From: Platycnemis pennipes
Lineage: Eukaryota; Arthropoda; Insecta; Odonata; Platycnemididae
Length of the DNA: 64,000 nt
Assembly: GCA_933228895.1 (NCBI GenBank)
Contig: OW121849.1
Location: 125,864,849-125,928,848 of the forward strand
Reading direction: 5' to 3'
Shown here piece after piece: positions 1 to 13,689 of this stretch. Under the pieces are notes generated by a model. The model was given only the letters and a program-made list of their open reading frames with translations. It searched no databases and had not been told where the DNA came from. The first letter of the stretch is position 1; every line of letters starts with the position of its first letter. A program made the translations under genes and the position numbers.

Positions 1-3000
1 AACTTCTTAATGAAAGCAGTGATCAACCGCAGTGCAATGGCCGTTCTGCTCCAAGGTCGCTAATTTGAACTCCACGAAAGGCATGAAGCTTGCTTCTCAA
101 CGTTAAAACATATTTTTTTTCGGTGAGAGTTGACTTCAGACACAGGACCACCAGCAATGCGAGAAATTCTACAACGAACAACGCAGAAAAATTTAAAGAG
201 AGAGGGGAATATGTGACATCTGCTGGACGTGCATAGATATTTGACAAGGCATTGAATGATGCAACTCTCGCTCCAGCATCACATGCAGCGTCTGGAAGTT
301 CCTGGAAAGACGGCGTGCCTGAGCTTGCTGAGGAGGAAACCCAAGTCGTCGGCCGCAAAGGTCTCCTTCCCTCCGCCGTATCATCATCAAGGGAGAGTGA
401 AGTAAACTACGGCGCGACGAAGTAGCTGTGATTTCCAAAATCGCAGGCGGGTCATGATTTTCCAATTTACAAGTGTAGCTTCGTCGCGGAAGACTGTTCC
501 TTTTCGAACGGGTGATGGATGGATGGACGAAACAACCGGCGACTCATGAATATTAGGCAGGGCACTGGTTGTCATTCTTCCGAAACTCCGCGTCCCTGAT
601 GAAATGTAAATCTTTAATTTGAATTTTGATATCAAAGCGTCACACCACTCAATACAATGAAAGGCTAGGCCTTGGATTCGGAAAGTGCGTAAACAGAATA
701 ATGTGTCTGTTATACATACAGGTTAGAATAATTATAACAGCACTACTGCAGTTCTTTACCATTTCATTTTAAAAAGGCTCTAATTTTGCCAGGTAACCCG
801 CCTTTGTTTGTTACTTCTTCTGTCTGTTAATTCTTCCCTGTCTTACTTCTCCACGGTTACCTACATTGTCAACCCATCGAGGCAATCTACAAACTACAAA
901 TTCATGAGTCAAAAAAAGAACAAAAATCAATGTCTGGGCTAAATTTTCTTATTGATAGAAGACTACGAAAAAAGAGCTAGAAATGATTTAAAGGATCCCT
1001 TGGCACAGTACACTAGCGTCTGAAAGCAAGCTAATTGTTCCTTAATGCATCCAGCTAAGCACAGAAAATTATGCAAAAAGAGATCATCTACAATTACAGA
1101 AACGACCAAAATTACGGTCATTTTACGAGAACAAGTAGAGAATAACACTTACAATTAATGGAGTGCACGTCAAGAGGCGTTTTTTTAAATCCAGGGGATA
1201 TTTATTAGCTCCGATTTACGGCGAGACTTGAAGCACTCATTTATTCCATACAATAAGTTCGTCGGTCGGGAAGGAAAAAGTATAACTTTTTTCATCTACC
1301 ACGTCCATAGAGGTAGTTCACGCAGCGCGCCGTAGTCTGGCGACGCACTTTTTACTCGTTCGCGATTCTCAAGGACTTCGCTGAGGAATAACAGTTTCGC
1401 CAAAGGACAAGAGATGCTGGCGAACTCTGTCCCGAAGGCTCAGGGTCAGACCCAGAGTGACCGCCTCCGTACCTTGAACGGAGCGGATGCAGACATCTTC
1501 ATTTGCAAGACGAAGGAAGAGCTTCAAACTCACGAAACGTCTGTGCGTCAAGGTAGAAAACAGCAGACGGGCGCTCTCCTTTCAAGAGCATGGTGGCATT
1601 TTTCCTCGCTCACTATATTGCATTTCAACGTGAAGAAAGGGCAGAACCTATCGATATAGACACAAACTGAGCACACGCAATAATGACTCAAAATACTGGT
1701 TCAGAATAATACCAACGAAAGGATGTCAATTATGTTCACGTTCTTGCAGATCTCATAAACTCAAGATTGCCTCTCGTAGCTAAAATACTCTGGACTGCAT
1801 CCTTAAATTAAACCCAATCGACTGAGTTGCTTCGGAAGGTCAAGAACGCTGATGTCACATCTCTAAGCACTACCCTATGCTAATCATCACCCTAGAACGG
1901 TCAATATTTAAGTAATTCTACTGGAATTTCGAGGTCTAATAAACAAAAATGATGGATCTATTAATGTAGTGAAGTAAGAATCGATAGAGTACAGTATTCT
2001 TCACTACATTCATTGACAAGTTATTGATTATCCCAAAGAAAGAAGCGAGAAATAAGCTAGCTATAATTTTTCTAATTTCAAGAGTCGAAGTAGGTAACCC
2101 AATGTTTCACGCAATATTTCCAACTGAATTAACCTTTCCACAGTTAAATAAATCTTTACTCAATGAAGAAGTCTTTGATAATAGTTTAGCTAATCTTATG
2201 AGATAATTATTCCTACCAAAAAGGAAAAATAATATCAAAGTAAAATCTATGATTATTATTTAGCACTAATAGAGATCCTTTTTTTCAATGATCTATAAAA
2301 CCAATTTTAAAAAAATCTAAACACCAGAGTGGGAATTATTGGAATAGCAGTGCGCCACTTTCCAATATCTTTCAAATAGGTATAAAAAAATAAATAATAC
2401 AATTCGAAACACTTTGAAGGTATTCATTTTCGGAACAAAAGAGAATACTTTTAAAACAATACAACACAGTGGATTGTAAAATATTTCAGCTCACATTCAC
2501 GAGAGGGACACACCCATCCCTCTCGTTTGAGAAGTAATAAACTACTTCGATGTCAGTTTGTAAAGGAAATATCACGATATTGAGCGTTGCAATCCAATCT
2601 TCGATTAACACGATATCTGGCAAACATCAGCTGTGAGAAATGTGGATATTTTATAAACAAAAATGGTCAATTCTAATAAAATGCTACAGGAGCAGGAGGA
2701 TTTTGATGGTATTTTGCTACCAATAGGATACATAAGATCGAACTGTAGAGTAGAGATATATTGATTTTACCATTTTCAAGTTTACTACCCTCAATGCACT
2801 AACGTCCAATAACACTAATAGTGACACCAGTGTGAATTTTACATAATGAAACACAAGCATCGGTTACCCATCAGGACTATCGTGAATACTTTTCAATTAG
2901 AAGGCCTTTATTCGGAAGGTTCATTACGGATAAAGGTGAAAATGAGCTCCAGTTTCCCGTGCTTCACAGTCATTTAAAAATCGATTTCTCTAGCTGATAT

Positions 3001-5189
3001 CTAAAAATTTTTTCACAACCGTGGATATCCTCTACCCTCATCCTCAAAACCTCTAAATCATTGCTGTCAGAAATCTATGGCCCAGAAAAAGTTGAACAAC
3101 TTGTATTCATTAAAGAAGAAGAGAAAATTAATTTCGATGATAATTTAAAAAAGTAATAACTGTCCTAATTGTAAAATGTGTCCGTCGTAGGAAATAAGAA
3201 TAGTAATAGACAGGACTTATAAAGTTGAAGACCAGAAGAGAGCCCTCGCGAACGATGCTACATGAATGAAACGCACTAATGTATTCTCATCCGAAACAGC
3301 GAAACACAAAACTGTTAAACAGCACTAGTTCGGTAGAATTATTAATACTAGGAGAGATGACTGAAATCATCACAGTTTCCTTTGATCACTCATGGTGATT
3401 TTCCTGGGTAAATTGAGCTCAGCGAGTCATTTTAAAACTCAGGTTAACTGCAAACCTGTGTAAAATCCCACGTTATACTGGGAGGTAGTGTACTTTATCC
3501 AACTTGTAATAGGTACCACCCTGGATATTGACGCTATTTTTTGTCTTAAAATTAAGACCTTAGGTTAGATAGTGTGATACAACCATAGCCGTTGGAGACC
3601 TAAACCTACTTCTACTCTAACCTGTATTTTGACGATCGCAGTCGATAAGTGACATCTCTGTTTCGGGTAATGAGGGCGTAAACGGGCCACATAGGACCAC
3701 TTAGATCTACATAAAAATTAGCAAGGCATTATCTTAGTGTGCATTTAGTGTACAAGTGACTAAAAGTAAGTCAATGATCATCATACCCTTTGTATTGTAC
3801 TTCCTTTGGGGAAGACTAGAGAAAAATTAAGGTGTTTTATTGACTTTTGTGGGCAGGTTTAAACCTGGACAAATAGGTTTTTCAGATGCACTCAATAAAT
3901 TTAAGTGAAAACATACATAGGTGTTGGATTCTTTATTTGAGCTTTTTCAGAGTTTTTCAGAAAATCGCCGGATTAATGTCTACTTAATCGTAAACTGAAC
4001 CTCGAATTCTAGGACAATAACGAAACCTTTGTCAACAAGGATTTCAAGTTTCAATAATAATTTTACGAAGAATGTATGGCGACTAGTTCTCGAACTAAAG
4101 GTCCGTGGTTTGCTTCCTAGAAGGCCTTTTTCCTCAACACAAATTCAGCATAATCACTGCAGCTATTCATAGCAGTTGCATTCTAACAGTAATTTTAAGT
4201 TACCAACGAAAGCATGTTTTTGCGTAAAAACATGTTACACTTGGTGCATATATTGTCACTGAATATCATACCAAGCAAAATAAACACGATGAAAGAACTG
4301 ACAGCAAATCGATTAAACGCTTAGCTTGCATGAAGAGGCATGGCAATGCAAGGATTCGAGAGGTAATCCACATAGCTCAAAAGGTTGAAGGGCACTGATC
4401 GAAGAGGGTCACTGCACGGAGGAGATGCTCGCTCTAACGAGCTGTATGCATGCATGCGTCACCGTAAAAAGATATCGATACCAGATCGTAACCAATCGAA
4501 CCCAATAAAGCTCCTATGAATAAGCGAATCGGCTTAATTGAATGATTGGTTTCTACTTTCTCATTAGCTAGCTCATAGGCACCAATCAAAACAATAAACT
4601 ATGAAGAGGTGATCTCAACAGCCTATTAAAATTCAATCCAATAATCAATCAATACCTGAATTATATGCTTTGAAATTAACGGTTTCCATTTTCCATGTTG
4701 TCTTCTTGTATCTTTTCAATTAACTTAAGTTTTTTTTTAATGCACATATTATGTTACCACTCGAACAGCTGGTCAACTTGTGACTGAAGCTTTAATAATA
4801 CTAACGCAGACAAAATATTTCAAGATAATTATAAAATTTGGAAATACTAACAAGTGTGTATTTTATCACTATGCTGGGAAAAGCATTACGGAGACATTTC
4901 GGCACATTAAATACTTAAAATACTAAATAGAGATCACTAACTGTTTCAAAGCCCTTTATAGACACCAGTTTTTCGTTTGACGTGAATAGAGGAATATTTT
5001 TCAACATAGTATGCATGAATCATAGGGGCAGATTTTGAATAATACTATCACGGTTTAATCACTTTTAATGTTCCTTAACATCAGAAATATTTACTTTTTA
5101 ACTGTGGACCTATTCTTTCTGCCGATATCGAGGATCACTGTAAGACACAAAAAGTGTTCCTGTAGCGCGCCCTTGAATCGTCCGTTATT
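1..5189. other. AT-rich non-coding stretch, no gene recognised
   Basis: Mostly AT-rich sequence with stop codons in all frames. Only short open frames occur, on both strands, and none shows a domain I recognise. Positions 1369-1660 are more GC-rich and are open on both strands for about 60-80 codons. That could be a fragment of an exon or an old repeat, but neither reading has a recognisable motif. No RNA gene or inverted repeat was seen. Confidence 0.5.
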
Positions 5190-5310
5190 ATGTATGTAAT
5201 AATGATAATAATTTATTCTTCCAATACATTTACAAATACAATTTCTTTTTACAATTAGAAAATTTGGTAATGCATCCTATTAGGTAATAAGCCTGTTTTT
5301 AGGGTGCATT
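5190..5310 (-). repeat. Possible LINE 3' tail with AAT/ATT-rich end
   Basis: Read on the minus strand, this stretch runs through a segment rich in TTTGTAAATG and GAAGAATAAATTATT and ends in ATT-type triplets. That layout resembles the 3' end of arthropod Jockey/CR1-like LINEs. No coding sequence is left next to it. The match is to a remembered style of tail, not a database hit, so it could be ordinary AT-rich DNA. Confidence 0.25.
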
Positions 5311-7540
5311 CAGTGGCTTAATATTTTTTATCAATTAGAGAATAGATAAAATCCCCTAAATAAATAAAATAAAAATTAGAAAATAACTAATAGAATTTAT
5401 CTATTAGTTGTTTTCCAGAAAGGATTAAAAAAAATAAAATTTTAAATACGCTAATGTATTTATAGCAAATAATTTCACACTCACGGATTAGAATCCTACA
5501 AATGACAAAATCCTTAGTTGAACAAAACCCTGCAACACTAGGAATTCAAATTTCACCGTGATATCACACATCACCCACAAAGCGGAAACAACTTCATGAT
5601 TTGATGAATAAGATGGCCTCCTTAACTTTTCTAATCTTAGTGGTTGAGAATATCCAAGAACTTTCTGGATTGCCAAAATTAATATTACCACAAGTATTTT
5701 CATTATTTCAAAAGTGTTTTTGTGAATATTATTTAGAATTCTTAGGCCTTTACCTGATAACCAACGGGAAACATTCCTTTCAAACTTTCTATCGATCGTC
5801 AATCACACAGGAATACAGCTTTATATGTTGATAAGTAAAATTACTGGGTTTTATGGAACTCGAGAATGAGGAAGAATTAAAGTATGGTAAAAAAAGCACA
5901 AATAAGTGGTTCTTGAGTAAATGTATAGCAGGTGTTCCCATTATCTCTGGAAACTAAATCAACTACAACTTAAAAATTGTTCACAGGTGAATCCAAACCG
6001 ATAATAATCAATGGGAATCATTGAAATAGCCTTTTTAATGCCGAGAAAACAAGGAGCTGAAAAAACTAATCGAACCGAGGAAAAAAGACCATTAAACTAA
6101 TTTGTTCAAAGTTAATGTCTTCTAAATATTAAAGAAGGGCCATGGTTTTCATATCGTTGTGTTTTCAGTCCAAAATGCTGTAAGAAGGAAATTTGAGCAT
6201 AATTCATCATTTTTAAAATCTTAGATCATACCATTTAAAATGCTGCTTTATTTCTTCAAGGAATTGTAATAATAGTCGAGTAATCACAAATATGAGTTGA
6301 ATAATTATTAAAAGGATTGGAAATAAAGAAATAATTCGTGGGTAGATAATTTTAAAGGAGATTGCGGGTGGTTAGTACGTACATACTCTCTGACTCATCA
6401 GATTCACATAAAAATGATGAAACGACGAATGATACGAAAATGTTAGCACCAAAATAGGTCGTTGTCCTCTGCAGGACCAAATAGGAACAGGAAGTTTAAC
6501 CTGGTATCGAAAGTCAAATAATATTCTTCACGCCTCTAAACCTAAATACTCGCGACAACTATTGCCCCTAGGTGAGCATGCAATTCTAATAAATTAAATT
6601 GCAAGAATTTATTTCATCGCTTTCCATAAAACATATGTTATTGTCTTGAAATTGGTGCCCTCAACGAAAGAAGTATAAAGGATATTTTTAGTTCCTACGT
6701 TTTCTTGAATAGAACTTGCACCTCGAAATAACACAGGGTGAGTGATCACTCACACAATTGTGAGTGATTGTTCGGTAACAATAATAGACACTAGTTTTTC
6801 CTCACTTGTAAATGGCTTCAACCACTTTCGACAAAAAGTGAAATTTTATTGCGCGTGCTTCGTTCCAAATGAAAGAAATGGAAACATTAGTCGGTACTAA
6901 ATGGATTATTCAGGAGCGGCCTGATCCATAAAAACTCGATGTCATTCCACTTGTACGAACCTACCTAGGGAGAACGAAGTAGGTTTTTGTTGAAACCAAT
7001 CAATAGAGCATCGAAACTTGTACCCGAATGACAAACAGCGATAAATTTCAAAGCTAAGCAAAAAAGACAATGCACTCTGACAGAAGGTGAAATTTCCTAC
7101 ACACCTTGTTAATGGCTGTGGGTGAGAAATTCATTAGCGCAAAAAACCTTCGGTACCGTGAAGACTGTGTGAGGTAATTCCTTTGGTATGCCGGAGAAAT
7201 GATTTCCTTTCTGGACTCTTTTCGAGGAAAACAAGGAGGATTCACAGGAGAGAACCAACGGCTACAGAATGTATGCGTTGGCATGGTGAATTAGCGAAGG
7301 TAAGAATCATCACCAACTATTTTCTCCGAATCGGACGACTATAAACGTAAGTATTTGCTGTCACATCCCAAGTCATATCACAGCCCGTTCATCCAAGGGT
7401 TCATTATCACCGCGATGTCAGGAAAACCAAATGAATCCTCCCTCGCGGTCTGCGGCGCGGCCCTGCGAGTGTTTGCAAAAAAAATAGGAATCAAGATTTC
7501 GACGAAAAACAAACGTTACACATTCGTCAGAGGGAATTTC
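5311..7540. other. AT-rich non-coding stretch
   Basis: No gene recognised. Overlapping short open frames at 5488-5831 on both strands have no recognisable domain. The only distinct structure is a perfect 16-bp palindrome at 6738-6753 (GTGAGTGATCACTCAC), followed at once by ACAATTGT and another GTGAGTGATT. Confidence 0.5.
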
Positions 7541-7693
7541 ATTGACTGAGTTATGGATTTTTATTCGTGAGCGCTCCGCCTTTTGTATCGAGCAGGTTAC
7601 AAAAGCCGAGAGATCTCCGCGGGCGCATACGTACTCGGGGTGGAAGCACATAAACACAGACCGGGAGGTGAATGGCCGAGAGACGCGCGCTCA

Positions 7694-7745
7694 CTTCCTG
7701 CACACACACGCACACACGTACACAGGCACACTCACTCACGTCAGT
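7694..7745. repeat. CA-rich microsatellite
   Basis: An impure (CA)n run with CG and TA interruptions, at the start of the GC-rich block that continues to about 9.8 kb. Reading frames across it give His/Thr-rich low-complexity peptides and are not credible genes. Confidence 0.8.
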
Positions 7746-7819
7746 TCACACCAGAGGGCTCTCCTTTCTGCTTCCTCCTACCCTATCGCTTCCTCAGGAC
7801 AAACCGATGCCCATGGGAA

Positions 7820-7836
7820 CCCCCCCCCCCCCCCCC
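7820..7836. repeat. Homopolymer C run (17 C)
   Basis: Seventeen consecutive C residues. They give artefactual polyproline frames. A matching 13-G run lies at 8198-8210. Such runs are prone to length error in sequencing. Confidence 0.9.
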
Positions 7837-8159
7837 ACCTTTTGGGCAGGTGGATGTCCTCCCTTTGGAGAAAAGATACAGTAGTTGATATATTTCTTTT
7901 TAATCCCTCACACCGAGCTTCACATTATCTTTTCGCCTCAATCACTTCTTTTCATCCCACTCGCTTTCGAGCCGAGCAGTTAAACCTGACGGCACGGACT
8001 CAATCCCTCGAAACAATGCTAAGGAAAAAAAAGAAGCGGAACGCACTATAAAGGATTACGTACCGATTGAATCACGAGACGAATTGGCTATCGACGATAG
8101 GAAGAGGCGTTCATTTAACAGCTGTTGTCACTCCATGTGGAGGGAGGGAAAGGGGCGCA

Positions 8160-9770
8160 ACTTAAAAGATAGCCGTCAAAATCGATAGGGCAAAGTAGGG
8201 GGGGGGGGGGAAAGAAGAGGGAGAGAATGGAAGAGGAAGAGAGAGAGAGGGAAAATAAGAATAATACATCTGTCGAATGCGCGGAGCGGGGCCTTGTTTG
8301 TGAATGGCGAAAGGGCGGTGAGGTGGACGCCACCTTGCGCCCACACGCCGAAATAACACCCAACACACACGCACACAAATGCGCACGGGCAAACAAACTG
8401 AGAGAAACAAATAAAGCCAGCTATCCACAGGCACCACATATACCGATCGTTCAAAAAAAAAAGGAAAGTAAGGAGATGAGATAGGCGTGGGATAAATTAA
8501 TCACATACGCACAATACAATGGTACTAGGAACGAAAATAAAAGCGAAGAAAAATAAAAAGAAATAGCCAACCTTATAAAACTTGGAGTGACAAGACTGGA
8601 TTTTGCCCTCTGTCCCGGGAAGAGAGAAGCGGCGTCGGAAAGGAGCGACACGGGTAGGAATGAGGCGACCTGCCGCCGGCGTGATCCTTTCGCGGAGAGA
8701 GAGAGAGAGATGGAGAGAGGAGGGAGGGCAAGAAATAGAGGAGGGAGATGGCAAAGGAGAAGAACCTTGCGATCGGCAAGTCGGTCGACGTCCTCTGGGC
8801 CGAAATGAACGCCGGTCTCCTTGGGGGCGATCCTCCTCTGGCCGGAGGGGAAGGATAGGGTTGGGATGGGGGAGGAGGAGGAAGTGGGTGGGTGGGAGGG
8901 AGGGGGAGTAGAAAGAGAGACCGATACCACAGGACGGAGAGAGGAGGAGGTTGAGCCGAGGTGACGGCGAGAACGGAGGAGAGAGAGAAGGAGAGGAGAG
9001 AGAGGAGGTTGAACCGCACGTCCTGACGGGGCGGCGATCTTGGAGCGACTGGATATATTGAATGCGAGCGGTGGATAGAGGGAGGCAAGGGGGAGGGAGA
9101 AGGGTTGTGGGGACGGGGTGGGGGGAGTAGAGGAGGAAGGGGAAGAGGGAAAGAGAACAAGGTATAGCAGAAATGGAGAGTTAGCAAAGGAGAGAGAGGG
9201 ACGAATCAGAAGGGAGGGATGACGTCGGGGGGTGGAGAAAGAAAGGCGTGCGAAAAGGGTGGGTGTGGGAGAGGGGTACCCTGCCCCCCTCCCCGTACCT
9301 ACAGGGGTCCCTCCCCCACTCACCCACGCAATAGCGTGCACGCAAGATAGTGCGTTGGCCGAGGTAGGGGCGTTGGGCGCGATAGGGGTTTCCGCGAAGG
9401 TGGGGAGGTTGATTTTTGGGGCTTAGGGGTGCTTTCCAGAGGGGAGGCGAACGGACGGACTGCTTCCCCGATGGGCTGAAGGGGGTGGATTGCGTGGGAG
9501 ACCAGGGAGGGGAGAGGAAAGACGAGGGGGCCAGGTGAAGGGGTCGACGTGATTAGAGATTGGTCGTAAGGTTGGAGGGTGAGGAGACACGGACGGGCAA
9601 ACGACCTTATTCGGCGAATTTGACACCGGGAGGCTGTCCTCCCCACTTGGCGTGGTGTTCATCACGGGAGCACACGCGAGTGGAGGGGGTCGGAGACGGG
9701 AACGGAATTATGCGGCGGTGGATTTCCTCGGGGGCCGAGAGCTGAAGGGGGCACTCGCCCACAAATCTCA
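8160..9770. other. Purine-skewed, GC-rich block (polypurine on + strand)
   Basis: For about 1.6 kb the + strand is dominated by G and A. It includes a 13-G run at 8198-8210, a GA run near 8694-8712 and many GGAGG, GGGGG and GAGAG words, with CpGs scattered through. The minus strand therefore has long open frames rich in Ser, Pro and Leu, up to 296 codons at 8451-9341. These are a by-product of the composition: there is no domain, no organised hydrophobic pattern, and three frames are open at once. It may be a CpG-rich promoter or untranslated region of a host gene, but I see no coding support. Confidence 0.6.
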
Positions 9771-11470
9771 CCTCATCCATCTTAAGAAATTCCAAGGTGC
9801 GCTGAGGTGATCGCATTAGTGTACTCACCGAACTAGCTCGGCGAAAGAAAGCAGTTATTGTTTCCGCTTCAAATACAATACACGTAACAATATGGTTGAG
9901 GATTTACAACGTCTGCTTAATTTTAGCAGGTTGTTGAAGAGGATGTTAATGTGATGTGAGTGTTAAACGCATTTCGGAATTAATAAAACACGTTTGGCGG
10001 ATATTGAGCTAATAAGAACGTCGATGGTGGAAGATCGTACGATACGCTTCGTACAACGTAAAAATTTTGAACCAGAAATTTTGGAGTTAGCTCAAACCGT
10101 AATAGTAGAGGCCGGTTAACTTCACTACGGAAGAAATAAATATCTTATCTGAATTTTTGTCAAATATATTTGGAAAAAACTACATATTCAAGTACACCAT
10201 AGACTGAAAAATCGTAGCATACATGCAACCTCCATGATTCTTCTAATATTTCATTTTCATTTTATCACGTGAAAATCTAAATTTTGTAAAGGTATTTCTG
10301 GCATTTATTTCACTCTCCACAAAGGTAGTGAGAAGCCCAAGATTTTTTCCATGCGCAGAACTTTACGGACATAAAATTTTCAACTTCCTCTCTTTTAAGT
10401 GGATATTGAAAAGACTTCATGTACACCATTTGTGAATTTTATATAGCATGCGAATTTTCCTTCGCTCTCGTCGTCAGAGAAAGAGACAACGAAAGCAAGT
10501 GGGGATAGGTGAGACGGTTTCCCACATCGAAGGCCAGGTTCCATTCCCGGGGTAAGGCGGATTTCCTGTTGCATTCCATTTCCAAATTTGGCTTCGGAGA
10601 GCGAATAGTGCACACTGATCCGAAAAGAAAGAAGAGCGACGATAAACTGAGGGTATCGGGCGTCTTCATTTAAAAGTGGGACTACCGCCGACGCTGGAAA
10701 TAACTCTTAACTTTCCGCCACTTCCTTTAACGCTACCTTATCTCAATCATCTACCAATCTTGTAATAAATGACCCCAGCTGCAGCTCCCATAATAAACAT
10801 GTTCTGTGCGGAGAGTGCCGACAGCTGTCGTCGGAATAAATTTCATGACATCCGAGAAATGTCACGACGAGAAGCAGATTTCCATCCTTCACAGAAAAAT
10901 GTTATTTAGAAGCTTTAGCGGAGACTCGTCAAAACTCCTTCTTGGGTTACACTTACTTTGTGAACATTCAAGTTGTTTATATCTTAGCGTAAGCATGGTC
11001 ACATTACTTCTTCAGCTAATAGACTTACCGCCTGCTCAAACGTTTCTCGCACATATATTAATCACGCTTGAACTAAATACTAATGGAAAAAGTGATTAAC
11101 AATCCCTTCCGCAGGGTATAACATACTCTACCGTGTCAACTGAAGGAGCAGTAAACTTTAAAAAGAAAGTCTTTATAATTTAGCATGCTACATTGACTTA
11201 TGAAGGTCGCTGGCTCGTTTGGCAAACGGTAGATGACTGGTGCTCAAAAGGATGAAACTCAACGGTGAAAAACTGTGGCCCCATCAACAGCCGAACGCTT
11301 TATCGTGACGAAATATTTCTCTTCGAGTAGGTGTCAGTTCGGAGCAGAAATGCACGAGCATCCTCTGCTGGGGCAACAAAGAGGGCAAAAATAGAATTAG
11401 GTAATCAACGGGAAAGAGAGCATCGATCCGCAAGAACCATGAGGATCCACAAAAGAACCTGAAGGAGACG
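9771..11470. other. Non-coding stretch, nothing recognised
   Basis: AT-rich, with short unrelated open frames only (for example 10395-10669 minus and 10806-11099 plus). No domain, RNA gene or repeat structure was recognised. Confidence 0.5.
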
Positions 11471-11479
11471 TTTTGAGTT

Positions 11480-11740
11480 GGGAATACGAGAAGGGAGGAA
11501 GAAGCTGAGGGGGATGGGGAGGAATGGCAGACCCACTTATCGGGGCTCGGGGGTCATTCCCTTTGCATTCACGGGTAGGGGGGTGGAGAGTGGGGGGTGG
11601 AAGGAGAGAGAGGTGGGTGAATGAGGTACGGAACTCGAGGGAAGTGTTGGCGTCATGAAGTCATTGAGCAGTGACGTAGCGAGGTTGGAGGGGAAGGAGG
11701 GAAGGGTGGTGAGGGGGGGGGGCGCGGAGAGGAACGCACA
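11480..11740. other. G-rich purine-skewed block
   Basis: GGGGGATGGGG-like words and a G run near 11715-11722 mark a short G-rich stretch of the same style as 8.2-9.8 kb. No gene was seen in it. Confidence 0.5.
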
Positions 11741-13040
11741 AAGGGCATTTGCCTCTCACCCGAAAACGAGCAAGACTAGGGTGCCTCCGCCATATTCCCC
11801 CCGGACGAACACAAAAAACAGTTTAATTCATCAAACCTTCTCCCATTAAAATGAAAAGAAAACACGGAAAACCTTAGCGAAACCCCAATTCGAAGAGGAG
11901 ACTGATAAGATGCGAAAGTCAAATTAAAGTACCTAGCACATCCGGAATATCAAAGCTACGCGGGAAGAATTACAATTTAACTGTGAAAAAAAACGAGCGA
12001 ATATTACACCTAAAGGAGACCGAGAGGAAATAATAATTCGGACAAAGAGGCACTTCCGTAATCGTGCATATCAATATTGTTTACTCTACACAACCCAACA
12101 GGTGATTTCCTCATGTTTCCAACTTTTATCTCATTAATGAGGCATATATACACATTGCTTGGGAAAGAATTAAAGCTGCGGAGAAGGTATCAAAATTGCA
12201 TCACCATTGTGACACATGTGATAAGATAAGATATGGAACGGCGGAAGTAATTTCAGCAAAGGCTGCTTGAGACAACACGGTTAATCCTGCGGTAACTTAG
12301 AGCCCAGTTATATCGTCTTTCATTATACCATTTATCATCACTAATTAATGAGGAATTTTGCGCCACATGGAGAAGGGTTACCACTATGGCCTTTGAATTA
12401 ATAATAATTATTCGAACCAAAGGAAAAAGAAAACATGGTCTTGCGAGGAATTAAGGCACGATGGCAAAGAATTAAGAAACAAGGATTCATCCAATAAAAT
12501 TTTACATACACCTCAGTTACGTTCATACCCGCCGTGTTTTTCTAGATTTGAAGTTGAATTAAATTGGACAAGTAAGAAAACGGCTGAAGACAGTTTAACA
12601 GAAGAGTGATAAGCTGGAAGAATTGAGACGCAGTCACTAAAGTGAGAGTGGCCACTGGAAAACAAGCGTTAGCACGACAATAATAACACTCAAAACAACT
12701 TGCCGAAGGTTCAGGAAAACTTAATACTGTCACGAACTTGTCATAGCAAACCTACTCGAAAATCTAAATATTACTAGGTAGATAAGGTGTTTTATGAAAA
12801 TATCCGTAGGCTTACACTCCCGGTGCGAAATAATTCACGCCCTGCTCAATGACATTCCTCATTGTTCAATGGAAACGATTACCTGCGAGATAAATGTTAT
12901 ACGTGTCATCAACGGAAGGAAGCGAATGACGTTACCGAACGCCACTCAGCATGCTGAGATAACGCGTTTTCGCGGAGTCCATGGTGTCGGCTGAGAACAA
13001 ATGGCGTCGAGACCTTCCCACAGCACCGCTCGAAACAGGG
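11741..13040. other. Non-coding stretch, nothing recognised
   Basis: AT-rich sequence without a recognisable coding or RNA feature. Short open frames at 12542-12733 (minus) and 12794-12994 (plus) have no recognisable motif. Confidence 0.5.
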
Positions 13041-13680
13041 CGAAATTAAGACGATGGAGAGAGAGAGAGAGGGCCCTCCTTCCAGGCATTTAGCCGCCCG
13101 CCGGGCAGGGAGTGGGAGGGAAGGAAGAAGCGCGGTGGAAGTGAGTGAGGAAGGCAAGGGGGTGCCGCGCGCTCGAGAGGGTGGGGGTCGGGCGGAGGAG
13201 GGGAGGCCCCACGGGGGCGGTAAATAGGGCAGCGCAGGGGAGGGAGAGGGATAAGACACGCTTGCGAACGAATACATATATGTAATGCTCTTTTCTCGCC
13301 AGCCGCCACAGCGAGGAGGGGAAAGGGCAATGATTCTGTGAAACCGAGAGAGAAGGAGAGACTATCGGCTAGATGGACGGCGGAGGGGTACAAACAGCCA
13401 CGCTGTGCGATCCTGTCTCGGCCGTTGCCTTCCCGCTCCCCCGAAACATTCTGGGCCCTTATTCAAGGAGGACTCGAATTGTCGGACCACGAAAATGGCG
13501 AATTTCCACATTATTGTGACATCAAAGCCTCGATGATTCCCAATTTTCAACGCAACAATCTGGTCTTGTCGAGCCTGTGGCGTCAAAATTACATCAACGT
13601 GCGTCGAGGCTTCGCCGAATCAAGGCTCTTATTCACGTCGTCGAGCGTCGAACGAATTTGACCTCTACGATCCTCCAGGT
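13041..13680. other. GC-rich block with an unrecognised open frame
   Basis: A GA run (about 13054-13070) opens a CpG-rich, purine-skewed stretch to about 13330. From 13338 to 13661 the plus strand is open for 107 codons in more balanced sequence. The peptide has no domain I recognise, and the opposite strand is also open at 13362-13586. It could be a first exon or a chance frame. Confidence 0.35.
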
Positions 13681-13689
13681 CATCCCATC

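Noticed and set aside
1369..1660. Overlapping 60- and 81-codon frames as an exon
   Set aside because: Both strands are open over the same DNA, no domain is visible and splice signals cannot be decided.
7542..8051. 169-codon open frame on the plus strand
   Set aside because: It crosses a (CA)n microsatellite and a 17-C run, giving His/Thr and polyproline stretches; overlapping frames are also open.
8451..9341. 296-codon open frame on the minus strand
   Set aside because: Ser/Pro/Leu-rich low complexity read from a polypurine tract; other frames over the same DNA are equally open and no domain is visible.
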